The position numbers and the translations under genes are program-made. A stretch of 64,000 nt of DNA from an uncultured Verrucomicrobiota bacterium (GTDB lineage Bacteria > Verrucomicrobiota > Verrucomicrobiia > Verrucomicrobiales > Verrucomicrobiaceae): assembly GCA_903838675.1 (NCBI GenBank), contig CAILZI010000188.1:1-64000 (forward strand), read 5' to 3'. Under the pieces are notes generated by a model, which was not told where the DNA came from, did not search any database, and worked only from the letters and a program-made list of their open reading frames with translations. Numbering within the stretch: the stretch's first letter is position 1; the number at the start of each line of letters is the position of its first letter. This document shows positions 1 through 9,327 of the stretch, piece after piece.

Positions 1-2
1 AG

Positions 3-140
3 CAGCGCGCCACTCAGCAGGCCAAAAAAGCCGCTAAAAACACCGCTAAAGACCCTCTTGAGCCATTCTCAAGAGGCCTTGAAAACGAGCTGGAAACCCT
101 CCAAACTGACCGCCGTGCATCAGCCTCTTCCATCCTCTAA
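3..140 (+). CDS. 3' end of an unknown gene (partial)
   Basis: This frame is open from the window edge to a TAA at 138-140 and encodes about 45 residues, ending DRRASASSIL. The peptide is charged and rich in Ala, Lys and Glu (QQAKKAAKN...LENELETLQ), which looks more like a real helical C-terminus than the Pro/Ser-rich peptide of the competing frame at 58-408. It is not in the ORF track because its start lies outside the window. A strong rightward terminator at 486-519 would suit it. The family was not recognised. Confidence 0.55.
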   Translation, partial: QRATQQAKKAAKNTAKDPLEPFSRGLENELETLQTDRRASASSIL

Positions 141-409
141 TTGCGGCACCCCCTCAGAGGAGGATGTCTGCCTAGCGTGCTGGCTGCTGATGAATCCGAG
201 CCTGGGCAAATGGCCAGCTATCAAGCCCATTTTTTCGACGCCGCCAGCTTCCATTGATCAAGCTGTCTATATCGATGTGTTAGCCCCAGGCTCTATGAAA
301 ACGGCCAGTCATCCATTGCCTTATCAGATGGAGATTTTGGAAGGAATGGACTCCTTTAAAACTAAGCTCTGGACGCGCAACCTACAGGATGGCAATGCCG
401 CAGGCTGAA
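141..409. other. Stretch without a convincing gene
   Basis: This lies between the stop of the partial gene and the stop of the methyltransferase. The plus-strand ORF at 58-408 covers it, but its product has no recognisable domain, a random-looking Pro/Ser/Leu composition and a TTG start inside the better-supported frame at 3-140. I see no repeat, RNA gene or promoter that I can defend. Confidence 0.4.
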
Positions 410-1240
410 TCAGGCCACCCGGCGCGTAGCGGCCACGGTGGTCGTCCTGAAGGCCACAGTCTTCGCCATTTTCCGCTGAATGATCAGCTCCCCAAAGGTC
501 GCCTTGGGGAGCTTTTTTCTGTTCACAGACTGCGAGCCCGTAACGATAGGCTTCACATGATGCCGGGAGAACAAAGAACGGTTCAGCGCGGTATCGTTGA
601 CCGTCACGATCCAATCCCCGGCCAGATCCAGCACACGGGCCGCAAATTCGGTCATCGTCTCATCCGTCCAGGCGTCGTACGTCTTCGTTTCCCCCACGGT
701 GTAAGGCGGGTCCAGAAACCAGCACGTGTCCGGGCCGTCGTAGTTCGTGAACAGCCTCTCATAGGAGAGATTTTCCACCGTGACCTTGTCCAGCCTGGCA
801 TTCAGCGCCCGAATGTTCTCCAGCACGTTCGCCCGGCTGGGCTGGCCCTGCTTCGACACCGCAAAGGAGGTGCCAGCCCCGCCAAAGCTCAGCCGGTTGC
901 ACAGCAGGAACCGCGCAGCCTGCTGAAGGCCCGTCAGACCAGGCTGCTCGATCAGCGCCTCCAGGTCGGAGCGGCTGGCCAGCGTGAACTCTACCTCGTG
1001 AATCAAGGCGTCCAGATGGAACTGCGCATGGCGGTAGAGGTTGACCAGGTCGCCGTTGGCATCGTTCACGACCTCTGCCTCGGACTTCGCCTTGGCCAGG
1101 AAGACAGCCAGGCCACCGCCAAAGCCCTCCACGTAGAGCTTGTGAGGGCGGATCATGGGAAGAATTTCCCCCAGCAGGCGTGTTTTGCCACCGGGCCAGC
1201 GCAGAATCGGGCGGGTTCGTTTCATGTGAACAAAGTTCAC
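410..1240 (-). CDS. Dam-type (D12 class) DNA adenine N6-methyltransferase
   Basis: The product probably transfers a methyl group from S-adenosylmethionine to adenine N6 in a short DNA motif. Visible family signatures are WPGGK near residue 15, a glycine-rich SAM site ([10 protein letters not shown], about 38-47), [11 protein letters not shown] at about 59-69, and the catalytic DPPY at 177-180 (FLDPPYT). At 276 aa it is normal length for the class. The track start at 1240 is a GTG; an ATG five codons in (1225) is an equally good start. No cognate endonuclease is visible, so it may be an orphan or phage-type methylase. It sits beside a truncated tamA-like gene, which hints at an inserted segment. 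The recognition site cannot be read from the sequence. Confidence 0.9.
   Translation of the reverse strand: MNFVHMKRTRPILRWPGGKTRLLGEILPMIRPHKLYVEGFGGGLAVFLAKAKSEAEVVNDANGDLVNLYRHAQFHLDALIHEVEFTLASRSDLEALIEQPGLTGLQQAARFLLCNRLSFGGAGTSFAVSKQGQPSRANVLENIRALNARLDKVTVENLSYERLFTNYDGPDTCWFLDPPYTVGETKTYDAWTDETMTEFAARVLDLAGDWIVTVNDTALNRSLFSRHHVKPIVTGSQSVNRKKLPKATFGELIIQRKMAKTVAFRTTTVAATRRVA
486..519 (+). terminator. Strong intrinsic terminator on + strand, inside the methylase ORF
   Basis: A perfect 10-bp inverted repeat, AGCTCCCCAA...TTGGGGAGCT (486-495 and 504-513), has an 8-nt loop and continues into a T-run (TTTTTTCT). Read rightward it is a textbook rho-independent terminator. It lies antisense within the 3' part of the methyltransferase gene, where it encodes [11 protein letters not shown], so it most likely ends transcripts from the partial gene at 3-140 before they run through the methylase gene. 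Confidence 0.75.
1226..1240. promoter_or_regulatory. Palindrome over the methylase start codon
   Basis: GTGAAC TTT GTTCAC is a perfect 6+6 inverted repeat with a 3-nt spacer. It covers the GTG start and ends just before the alternative ATG at 1225. A repressor site here could control the methylase; alternatively it could be chance. No regulator gene is seen nearby. Confidence 0.3.
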
Positions 1241-1281
1241 CCACTCCCATTCCCCATCCAGTCGGAAGTCGGAAAAGTGGG

Positions 1282-1773
1282 TTATTTCACCTGTGAACCC
1301 CGTTCCAGGCCAGCAGAGTGGGTCGAACCGATCCGCCTAAATCCGCCCATTTCCGGGTAGTTCCGGGTTGTGGGAATCACCGGCAAAGGCAGTTCACCTT
1401 TCAGCGTCACCGTTCCCACACGCACGGCGTTGCCCGGCTTTACGGTGAGTTCGATCCCGCCCTTGGCCATTTTCCACGCCACTTCCGCATCAGGCCATCC
1501 TTCACGGATGAAATGCTGGCGCACAAAAAACGCCAGATCATCCGCCAGCGGTTCACCCGCAGGACCGCTTCCATTCAGCGTGAGCTGATCCATCAGCATG
1601 GAGTGCAGAGCCTCCCACTGCGCCTCTTCCACGCCTGCCACTCGCACCGTTGTCTGGCCAAAATGCACCTCATGCGCCCAGGTGGCTCCCATCAGGCAAA
1701 ACAACGCCAGCAAAACCAGCCCGCTCCTTCGCAGATGGCCGCTATTCGTCATTCTGTTTTTGTCATTCGTCAT
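1282..1773 (-). pseudogene. TamA-like outer-membrane assembly protein, truncated after a POTRA-like domain
   Basis: A hydrophobic signal peptide (SGLVLLALFCLMGATWA) leads into a POTRA-like segment of TamA/BamA type: an EEAQWEAL...LADDLAFFVRQHFIREGWPDAEV helix followed by a strand pattern ending in AVRVGTVTLKGELPLP. Family members continue with further POTRA domains and a C-terminal membrane barrel, typically about 550-650 residues in all. Here the reading stops about 35 residues after the motif, in sequence that does not look like the family. It begins one base after the stop of the TamB-like gene (ATG at 1773; ATGs at 1791 and 1815 also possible), which is the expected partner arrangement. 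The lost 3' part faces the methyltransferase. I read it as a broken gene; a short POTRA-only protein is the alternative. Confidence 0.6.
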
Positions 1774-1774
1774 T

Positions 1775-4700
1775 TTACTGAGGGTCTTCATCCATGGCTC
1801 TCGCAGCCTTGCCAAATTTCAGCACATAGCCCAGCAGTGCCTTCATGCGTCCCGTCTGCGAAAAACGGCCGATGAACCTTACCTTGGGCGTGATCTCATA
1901 CATTGCCTGCATGCTGTCATTCGCGCGGTCTGCACCTGATGGATTGAATGTCGTGTGCAGTCGCGGCGGCTCGGCGCTCACCGTCTTTTTCTTGTGGAAG
2001 ATTTTCCGGTAGGTCTCGGCGATCACGATGAAGGCGGCGCGCGTCATCGCTTCGCTCGCCATCTGCGCATTGTCGCCACCCAGCGTCATCCCCGTGCCCA
2101 GCAGCGTCACGATGTCCGCTTCGGACAGCGGTGGCGTACTGGTGAATCGCGTCTTCGGATTTGAGGCATCGCCATACACATACAGTGTGATGTCATTGCT
2201 CCCCACGCGTGACTCCCCGCGCACATCGAGTTTGGGCGTGAATGGATTGTCAGGATTCATCGTCACCACACCCTTGGTGATCTTCAATAGGCTGAACGGC
2301 AGCTTCAACACCAGGCGGTCCACATTGGCAAAGCCCGTCAGTCGTGGCGCTGCACCTGTGCCGCCTAAAGCGATGTCTGCCGAGATGGCCCCGTTCATCA
2401 GATTGCCCGCGATCACCACCGGGTCCCGCGTCTTCACTTTCAGGTCAAACGTCCAGTCCTTCAGCATCGGCGGCAGCGCCAGCTTTTGATCAACCTTCGA
2501 GGTCGAAGGCGGCGGTGGCGGCAGTTTTTCGCCCTGCTGGATCATTCCCGTGACATTTGGCAGCAGATTCACCTCCTGGAAAATGCGGCCACGCACCGCC
2601 TCCACTGTGCCGCTCACGCGTGCCGCCTTCAAACTTCCCACACAGGCAATGTCCGCATTCGCACGCACGCTCGAAGTCGGATTCCGCATCACCAGGGCTT
2701 CACGTGCCTCTACCTTCAGGTCAAACCTCGGGTCCTGAGTGTTTGCAGCATCCAGCGTGCCACCCAGTCGCACCTTGCCACCTGCCAGCATCACCGAAAT
2801 GTCCTCCAGCGTCGCCTTGCGGTCGTGGGTGCGTACCCTCACCCGCAGATCATGTACACTTGGCATGTCCGCGCTCACGAAGTCGATCTCCGGCGCATTC
2901 AGATCGAGCGCCGAATCAATCAGAGGTGCCTTCACCGTGCCTCCCACGCTCGCATGCAGTTTCAGCTTTGCTGGCACGGCCTTCACCACCTCCGGTGCAA
3001 ACTCACGCGCAAAACTCAGATCGCTCTCTGGCAGATCCAGTGTGGCCTGCAGCGGCAGATCCATCGCGAGATCGGGCTGCTTCATCAGTTTTGTCAGCAC
3101 CACCGGCACGGCCGCCTTCAATGTCAAAGGCTGCATCGGTGCCTGCACCACCTTCACATCGAGTCCCAGTTGATCCGCCTTCAGCGTCGTCAACACATCG
3201 ACAGTGGCCGGTTGAAATGACTTCGGCAGCCCGGGCGCTTTCAGGTCTTTCAATGCCACCTTCACCGAAGCATCCGTCGTATCCAGCCGTCCACCAATCT
3301 TCACATCCACGCTCAGCAATCCCGGTGGCACGCTCTTCACACCCGCGGCTGCCGCGATTTCATGAATCGGCAGTTCATGCGCATTCAGCACCACATCCAG
3401 CGGCACGCCGTTCGCCACGCCGGTTTGCATCACATCAAACGGTGCACGTGCATGTCCGCTCATCAGTTGCCGGTCTTTCTGCCAGAAGCTCAGTTCGCTC
3501 AAAGAGGCCTCCTTGTCAGTCACAGCCCCCTTGGTCAGCAGCTTCCAAGGTCCCAGCACCGCCTGCATCATCTCGATCTGCGCAGTGGTGCCGGCAAACG
3601 TCGTTTTCAAATCCACATCGGCCGCCTCTGGCATGCCCGCCACCTTCACCTTCGCCGCCTGCATCTCGACACGGCCTTCACCGCGCCACGGGCTCGCGTC
3701 ACCACTGACATTGAGCTTCACCGCAAGGCTTCCCGACTCCATCGCGGGCGCTTTGACTGCTGCCAGCAGCGGGTTCAAACTCGCGAGCACCGGCAGCGCG
3801 ATGTCTCCATTCAGATCAAAACCCCAAGGGGCCTGCAGCTTGGCCTTACCCATCAGTTCGATGCGGTTCTTCTCATCCACCACGATGCGGCAGGGCTGCA
3901 AGGTTGCCGTGCCTTTTGCCACATTCACCTTCATTTCGATCAACGGCAGCGGTGCATCACCATAGCGGCCGTCCTTCACGCTGAAGTCGACATCGGCGTC
4001 CAGATTCATCACGTCAGTCACCTTGAGGGCTGCCTTGCCCGATGTGGCGATCTTTGCCGTCACCGGTTTCTCCTGCGGCGGCAGGCCTACCGTTTGCATC
4101 AAAGCTGTCGGATCATCGATTTGGATCTGCCACTGCGCATTCACGGGCATGGCATCATCCATCGTCATCGTTGCATTCAGGTCCACGCGGTTTCCAGCAC
4201 CCAGCATCAGCGCAGGCACACTCACCTTCGCCTCCTTGCCATCCAGGCTCACGAGCACAGCGAGCCTGGGCAGTTGATAGTTCTCAAAGCCCATGTCCGT
4301 GCCATTCATTTGGGCCGCGACCTTCGTCGGCGTGGCACCTATCCCCGTGGCATCAGCCGTCAGTTCGATCAGACCGTGCGCCGGTGGCGGTTTCGCCAGC
4401 AGTTGCGTCACATCGGCGATCTTTGCCTTCACCTTGGCCGTCCAGGGCGATTTCATCACCTCTTCTGCCAGCTTCGCTTCCACTTCCGCCACCACTTCGT
4501 TCACACCACGCAGGACCTTCAACTCTTTGACACGTGCCACGCCATTTTTGACTTCCAGTGTGGTTGTGATCGAGTCCAGCATGGCACCCGCAGCCCTCAC
4601 GTCAGGTATGCTGACCTTTCCATCCACCGCCAGCGTCATCGGTTTCAGCGGATCACCTTCCGCGTGCAGATCCACACTCACCGGCCCGAACTCGACTCCC

Positions 4701-5578
4701 GCCGGCAACTTCAAGGCCTGCAGCTCGGCCGATGCCAGATCACGCACTTGCACATCGGCCTTCGTCTGCATCGCGCCCCCAAAAATACCACGTGCCAGCG
4801 CTTCCACGATCACGGAGGCTTTGCCCATGCCCACATCCAGTTTCAAACTGGCCGCATCCTTGTCCCATTCGCCCAAATCAACCGCGAGTGTTTTCAACTT
4901 CGCGCCATACGGCAGATCGAGTCCAGCAATGGTCAACGTGCGTGCGCCCCACTGCACCTGCGCTTTCAAATTCGCCACACGCAGATCGCCGGGCTCCATC
5001 TTGAACTCTGCGAGCTCGAAAATACCCGGCATGCCTTCACCCACCCGCAGGGTCAGGCCTCGCACCGTGACCTTGCTTCCGTCAGCCAGCGTCACCTCGG
5101 CATTGATATTCTCGATGTCGATCACCTTCGGCCATACCAGCGGTGGTGGTTTCCCAGAGGCCGGTTGCTTCACCGTAACTATCACCTTCTCATCTTTCGG
5201 CAGCTTGCGCAGATCCAGCGCCACATCCACGTCCTTGACTGCCACACGTTTCACGATGTCGATGCTGCCGGTTTTGGCCAGTGTCCAAACATCGTAGTCC
5301 GCCGTGAGTTCACCAATCGTCGCACGATCCACCAGCGACCCGCTTGCGTCGATTCCGCTTAGCCGCAAATCACCCAGCACCGATCCGTCCACCTGCCACT
5401 TGAGCTTGATACCCGCCATCTCGGCTCCTTTCGGGCCACCATAGCCGATGGCCTAGCGCAGCAATGGCGCATGGAAGACGACAGCCAGCACCAGCAGCGA
5501 AAAGCCAGCCAGCAGCAGTCGTTTGATCAGTCTCCACCAGCGGCGGGTCTTTTTTGGGGCGTCAGAAGGCACGCTCAT
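1775..5578 (-). pseudogene. TamB-like translocation/assembly protein with an in-frame TAG near its N-terminus
   Basis: The long ORF (1214 aa from ATG 5419) is a repetitive beta-rich protein ending in a typical TamB/DUF490 C-terminus (STPPLSEADIVTLLGTGMTLGG ... KVRFIGRFSQTGRMKALLGYVL). TamB proteins span the periplasm from an inner-membrane anchor and work with TamA in outer-membrane assembly. The ORF as called lacks that anchor. Reading upstream in the same frame gives MSVPSDAPKKTRRWWRLIKRLLLAGFSLLVLAVVFHAPLLR, a perfect signal anchor starting at ATG 5578, then a TAG at 5453-5455, then AIGYGGPKGAE running straight into the ORF. A Trp (TGG) is the natural residue there, so one G-to-A change explains it. 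The remaining frame is intact, so the event is recent or a sequencing error. The TamA-like gene follows directly. Confidence 0.8.
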
Positions 5579-5635
5579 TCGATGCCTCAGATTGAAGCAA
5601 GTTCAATGCTAGCACGAATCCTTTTCGCCTTCTCT

Positions 5636-8600
5636 TTACTTGGCCAAATCTTCCGCAGTCCATAGCGCGCTGCGGTCCGCAGTGGCCGCACGCACAGTTT
5701 TCACCTGTTCCGGTGTCACTAAGGGCGCCTTGTTGTTGAAATTGGCCCGCACGTAGCTCAGCACATCGGCCACCTGCTGGTCATTCAGTCCCATGGGGGG
5801 CATCGGCAGGGGGGCAATTTGCTTGAAATCCTCGCCATTCACGCGAATCGGCCCGCTGAGCCCGTGGGTCAGCATTTTGATTAGACGTGCTGGATCTCCC
5901 GCCGCCCAGTCGCTGCCAGCGATGGAAGGATAGATGCCCGGCAGGCCTTTGCCCTCGGGCTGGTGGCAGTTCAGGCAGAGTGCGTCATACACCAGTTTGC
6001 CGGGATGATCGACGACTGCTGCGGCGCTCGCGATCTTCTTCACATATTCGGCCTGTTTGACATTGCCGCCGAAGGCGAGTTTTGCCAGCACGGGCACGTA
6101 CTGTGGCTTTAGACTCTTCACCACCTGTTTGAGGGCGTAGTCGATGAACCTGTCCGTCGGCTTATCGAGAGCCAGCACAGCCACTTCCACGGCTTCAGGC
6201 TTGGCCACATGCGCGCATGCCACCACAGCCTCAAGACGCACGCGTGGATTTTCGTCACGCACGGCCAATGTCAGAAGCTCCAGCGATTCAGTCGCTCTGG
6301 CACCATAGGCTCGCACCCGCGCGTCCTTCGCCTTGAGCAAACGCTTCACCAGATCCGCATTCGGCGATTCATGCGATTCATACACACCACAGACTTCCAT
6401 CAGAACATGCTCGTCCTCATTCTTTGCGATGAATGCATCCGCCGCTTTCAGGATTTCCGCCGTTGGTGCATCAAACAGCAGGCGCTTCGCCTGGTAGCGC
6501 GTCCAGCGCTCTGGTGACTTCAGTTGCTCCAGCAGTTCCGCCGGCTTCATCTCCGCCAGCTTCGGTTGTTTCACCGGCGCACGGCCTTTGGCCGTGATGC
6601 GCCAGATGCGGCCATGCGAGCGGTCGCGGCGTGGGTCCGCGTAGCTGGCCTGATAGTGACCGATCACCGGATTGAACCAGTCGCACAGATACATCGCGCC
6701 ATCCGGCCCGATGCTCACGTCTACCGGACGAAACGACGTGTCGCTCGATTTCACCAGCTTCGGCAGCTGCGTGCTCTTGAAGCCGGAGCCGTCATCTTCA
6801 AGGCGGTGAAGTTCCACCACATTGCCAAAGTAACCACCGATCAGCGCGCAGCCCTGGATGTCATCCGGCAGTGCTTTCGTGCCGATGAACTCAATGCTGT
6901 TTGTCTTGGGATTCGTGTCAAACAACGCCCCGGTGGGGTGGTATTCATCAGGGTCAGACAGCGCCACGAGTCCGGGCACGCTGTAGTAGCCCACCGGGCG
7001 ATCGCCGCTCTTGTGGAAAACCTGGTTGTAGTCATCAAATGCCACGCCCCAGCAGTTGTGCCCCGCCTTGCCACCGTTGAAATAGGCCGCCATCTTCTGC
7101 GTGCGCGGATTCAGTTTCCACACGCCCGCTTTTTCCAGTCGTGCCAGCCCCCACGCTGTTTCAACGCGTGAAAATGCATGCAGGCCCTGCGTGAACCACA
7201 GCGCTCCATCAGGACCATGGCAGATCGAGTTCGCTAGCTGATGCGTGTCACCGATGCCGAAGCCGGAGAACAGTACCGTCTTCTCATCGGCCTTGCCATC
7301 GCCGTTCGTGTCCTTCAGATGCACGATCTGGTCGAAGTCGCAGACATACACCCCACCCGCACCCACCTCCACGCCCTGCACCATCGTCAGCCCTTCTGCA
7401 AAGCGCGTGGATTTGTCCGCCTTGCCATCACCATCGGTGTCTTCCAGCACGAGGATGAAATCCGAAGGATTGATGCCCGGCCGGGTCTGCGGATACGTCG
7501 GCGAGCAGGCCACATACAGGCGGCCGCGTTCATCCCATGAGAACTGCGTCGGCTTCGCCACACCTTCCGCCTCGGAGGCGAAAAGATTCATCTCATAACC
7601 TTCAGCCACTGTGAAAGCCGCCATCTGCTGCTCCGGGGTTAGCACGGTTTCCGTGACCACGGGTGGTTCCACCTTCGGCTCATCCTTCACCTTCTCGCCC
7701 TTGGCCAGCGCATGAATACGTGCGTCCAGTTTGGCGACGAGCGGCTTGCGTTCTTCAAAGCTCTCACGCAGCGAGGGCGCATTCTGCGCAGGCTTGCCAA
7801 ACATCTGCGTCACGCGGTCACCATACACGAACGACCAGTTGGCCGGACGCCAGCAGTCGAACCACAAGCGGTTCTTTTCCACAATGGCTCCCTTGAGCGC
7901 GGTGAGATCATCCGCCTCGCTCGACGATGCCCCAAGCTGCTGTGCGATCTCCCGCGCCACCACGCGCAATCCCTGCGCATTCAAATGCAAACCATCGTCG
8001 GTGATGCGTGCCTTCGCCGCCAGAATAGACAAAGGCGTGAACAGATCGACAAAAATCGCCCCGCGCTGCTTCGCCACCTCGCGCACCGCTTCAGCATAGG
8101 CTTTTACATCGGCATTTCGCTGCGTCAGGTCCGGCGCATGCGATGCCGTAGGCTTTTCAAACGGCATTGGAGACACCAACACAAGACGGGCCGTCTGGGC
8201 GGTAAACTGGTCCAGCAACCGATGATAGGCCGACTTGAACTCCGCCAGCCGCTTCACGCCATCAAACGATTCCGTCTGGCCAAATTGGGCAATCACGATG
8301 CCCGCGCCCGCTGCATCAAGCTGCGCCTTCCAGTCGCCGAAATTCAAATCCCGCCACTGCTCATACACAGTGTCGCCTTCCCAGGCCATCGAACGGAAAC
8401 GCGGCTGCTTGGCCGCAAAGGCAGTGCCGAAAATCGCTTCAAATTCTCCAACCTTCTGCTCTCGCACCAGGTTCTCCTGGCCCGCCATCACGATGACTTC
8501 GTCCTGCTCCAGCGTGAACTTGCCATCCTTGAACGCCTCATGTTTCGCCACCGCTGCTCCTGGATTGCCAAAGCGGTTGAGCACATCCTTCTCCTCAGGC

Positions 8601-9223
8601 ACCATCGCGTCCGGTAGTGCCTCGATGGTGATGTTGCGGAAGGAGATCTGCGCCTTGCACTTGCCGTGGATCTGCAGCGCAATGAGCCCCTTCAGATCAA
8701 TGCCCGGCTCGCGCTCGGTGTAATCCACCGTGCGCACCTTGTTCACAAACAACTGAATGCGCTGCTCCTCGGCGCGGATCTCGTAGCTGTTCCATTCGCC
8801 CGGCTTCTCGGCCTTCTCGATCAGTTCCTTCGCCGGCTGCAGCAGCATCTTTTTCCGCCGTGACTCATCATACAGGCAGCCCGAATAACCCGCGCCGATG
8901 TCTGCCTGATACCCGCTCATCTCATTCGGTGGCTGCGGGATGCGCACGCTGCGGAACTGCACCCCACCGTTCACAAAGCCCTCCATGCCTTCCAGCTTGT
9001 ACTCCAGCCGCAGGATGAAATTCCGGTAAACCTTCTTGGCGGTCAGGAACTCGTTTTGCGGATTCCCCTCCAGCGATCCGCCCACGATAACTCCGTCCTG
9101 CACCCGCCAGACTTTCGTGGTTTCGCCCTCCCAGCCTTTGAGCGTCTGGCCATCAAACAGAGACACCGGTTCGGCGGCGGAAACCAGCAGGGGAAATAGG
9201 GCGAGCAGGGGGATGATGCGCAT
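5636..9223 (-). CDS. Secreted DUF1080 / SGNH-like / PVC-type dehydrogenase / HEAT / cytochrome c fusion
   Basis: The likely start is the ATG at 9223 (MRIIPLLALFPLLVSAAEP, a clear signal peptide) rather than the track start at 9325, giving about 1195 aa. In order it has: a DUF1080 (3-keto-disaccharide hydrolase/LamG-like) domain, residues about 20-200 (SLFDGQTLKGWEG); an SGNH-like domain, about 225-430 (IAQFGQTES, DDGLHLN); a propeller-type membrane-bound dehydrogenase domain, about 510-900, with repeated DTDGDGKADK-type calcium-site motifs; HEAT-like repeats; and a C-terminal c-type cytochrome (CLNCH, distal PPMG). The family is typical of planctomycetes and verrucomicrobia and is thought to act on extracellular carbohydrates, with electrons passing to the heme. 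In the SGNH part the usual GDS serine is not visible (VIVMAGQENLV instead). The substrate is unknown. It is divergent from the M28 peptidase gene. Confidence 0.88.
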   Translation of the reverse strand: MRIIPLLALFPLLVSAAEPVSLFDGQTLKGWEGETTKVWRVQDGVIVGGSLEGNPQNEFLTAKKVYRNFILRLEYKLEGMEGFVNGGVQFRSVRIPQPPNEMSGYQADIGAGYSGCLYDESRRKKMLLQPAKELIEKAEKPGEWNSYEIRAEEQRIQLFVNKVRTVDYTEREPGIDLKGLIALQIHGKCKAQISFRNITIEALPDAMVPEEKDVLNRFGNPGAAVAKHEAFKDGKFTLEQDEVIVMAGQENLVREQKVGEFEAIFGTAFAAKQPRFRSMAWEGDTVYEQWRDLNFGDWKAQLDAAGAGIVIAQFGQTESFDGVKRLAEFKSAYHRLLDQFTAQTARLVLVSPMPFEKPTASHAPDLTQRNADVKAYAEAVREVAKQRGAIFVDLFTPLSILAAKARITDDGLHLNAQGLRVVAREIAQQLGASSSEADDLTALKGAIVEKNRLWFDCWRPANWSFVYGDRVTQMFGKPAQNAPSLRESFEERKPLVAKLDARIHALAKGEKVKDEPKVEPPVVTETVLTPEQQMAAFTVAEGYEMNLFASEAEGVAKPTQFSWDERGRLYVACSPTYPQTRPGINPSDFILVLEDTDGDGKADKSTRFAEGLTMVQGVEVGAGGVYVCDFDQIVHLKDTNGDGKADEKTVLFSGFGIGDTHQLANSICHGPDGALWFTQGLHAFSRVETAWGLARLEKAGVWKLNPRTQKMAAYFNGGKAGHNCWGVAFDDYNQVFHKSGDRPVGYYSVPGLVALSDPDEYHPTGALFDTNPKTNSIEFIGTKALPDDIQGCALIGGYFGNVVELHRLEDDGSGFKSTQLPKLVKSSDTSFRPVDVSIGPDGAMYLCDWFNPVIGHYQASYADPRRDRSHGRIWRITAKGRAPVKQPKLAEMKPAELLEQLKSPERWTRYQAKRLLFDAPTAEILKAADAFIAKNEDEHVLMEVCGVYESHESPNADLVKRLLKAKDARVRAYGARATESLELLTLAVRDENPRVRLEAVVACAHVAKPEAVEVAVLALDKPTDRFIDYALKQVVKSLKPQYVPVLAKLAFGGNVKQAEYVKKIASAAAVVDHPGKLVYDALCLNCHQPEGKGLPGIYPSIAGSDWAAGDPARLIKMLTHGLSGPIRVNGEDFKQIAPLPMPPMGLNDQQVADVLSYVRANFNNKAPLVTPEQVKTVRAATADRSALWTAEDLAK

Positions 9224-9327
9224 GGTCGGAAAAAAGGGTCGGGGCGGATCAAACGCGGATTGTCGCCGGATGCATGCGCAAAGTTTCTGCAAACATCTCC
9301 ACCGGACGTATGTTCTTTTACTCAACC
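9224..9327. promoter_or_regulatory. Divergent intergenic region
   Basis: These 104 bases separate the corrected starts of two large secreted proteins transcribed away from each other, so both promoters must lie here or inside the genes. I do not see a promoter pair good enough to mark. Confidence 0.4.

Noticed and set aside
58-408. Plus-strand ORF of 116 aa at the left edge
   Set aside because: It overlaps the better-supported charged frame at 3-140, begins at TTG and has no recognisable pattern.
389-1360. Plus-strand ORF of 323 aa
   Set aside because: It is antisense to the methylase, whose WPGGK and DPPY motifs are clear.
3362-5362. Plus-strand ORF of 666 aa
   Set aside because: It is a shadow of the TamB-like gene; its His/Arg/Gln-rich composition is that of reverse-strand translation of GC-rich coding DNA.
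5453-5455. TAG as a recoded amber codon (pyrrolysine-type or programmed readthrough)
   Set aside because: No recoding genes or recoding signal are visible, and a one-base change from TGG is simpler.
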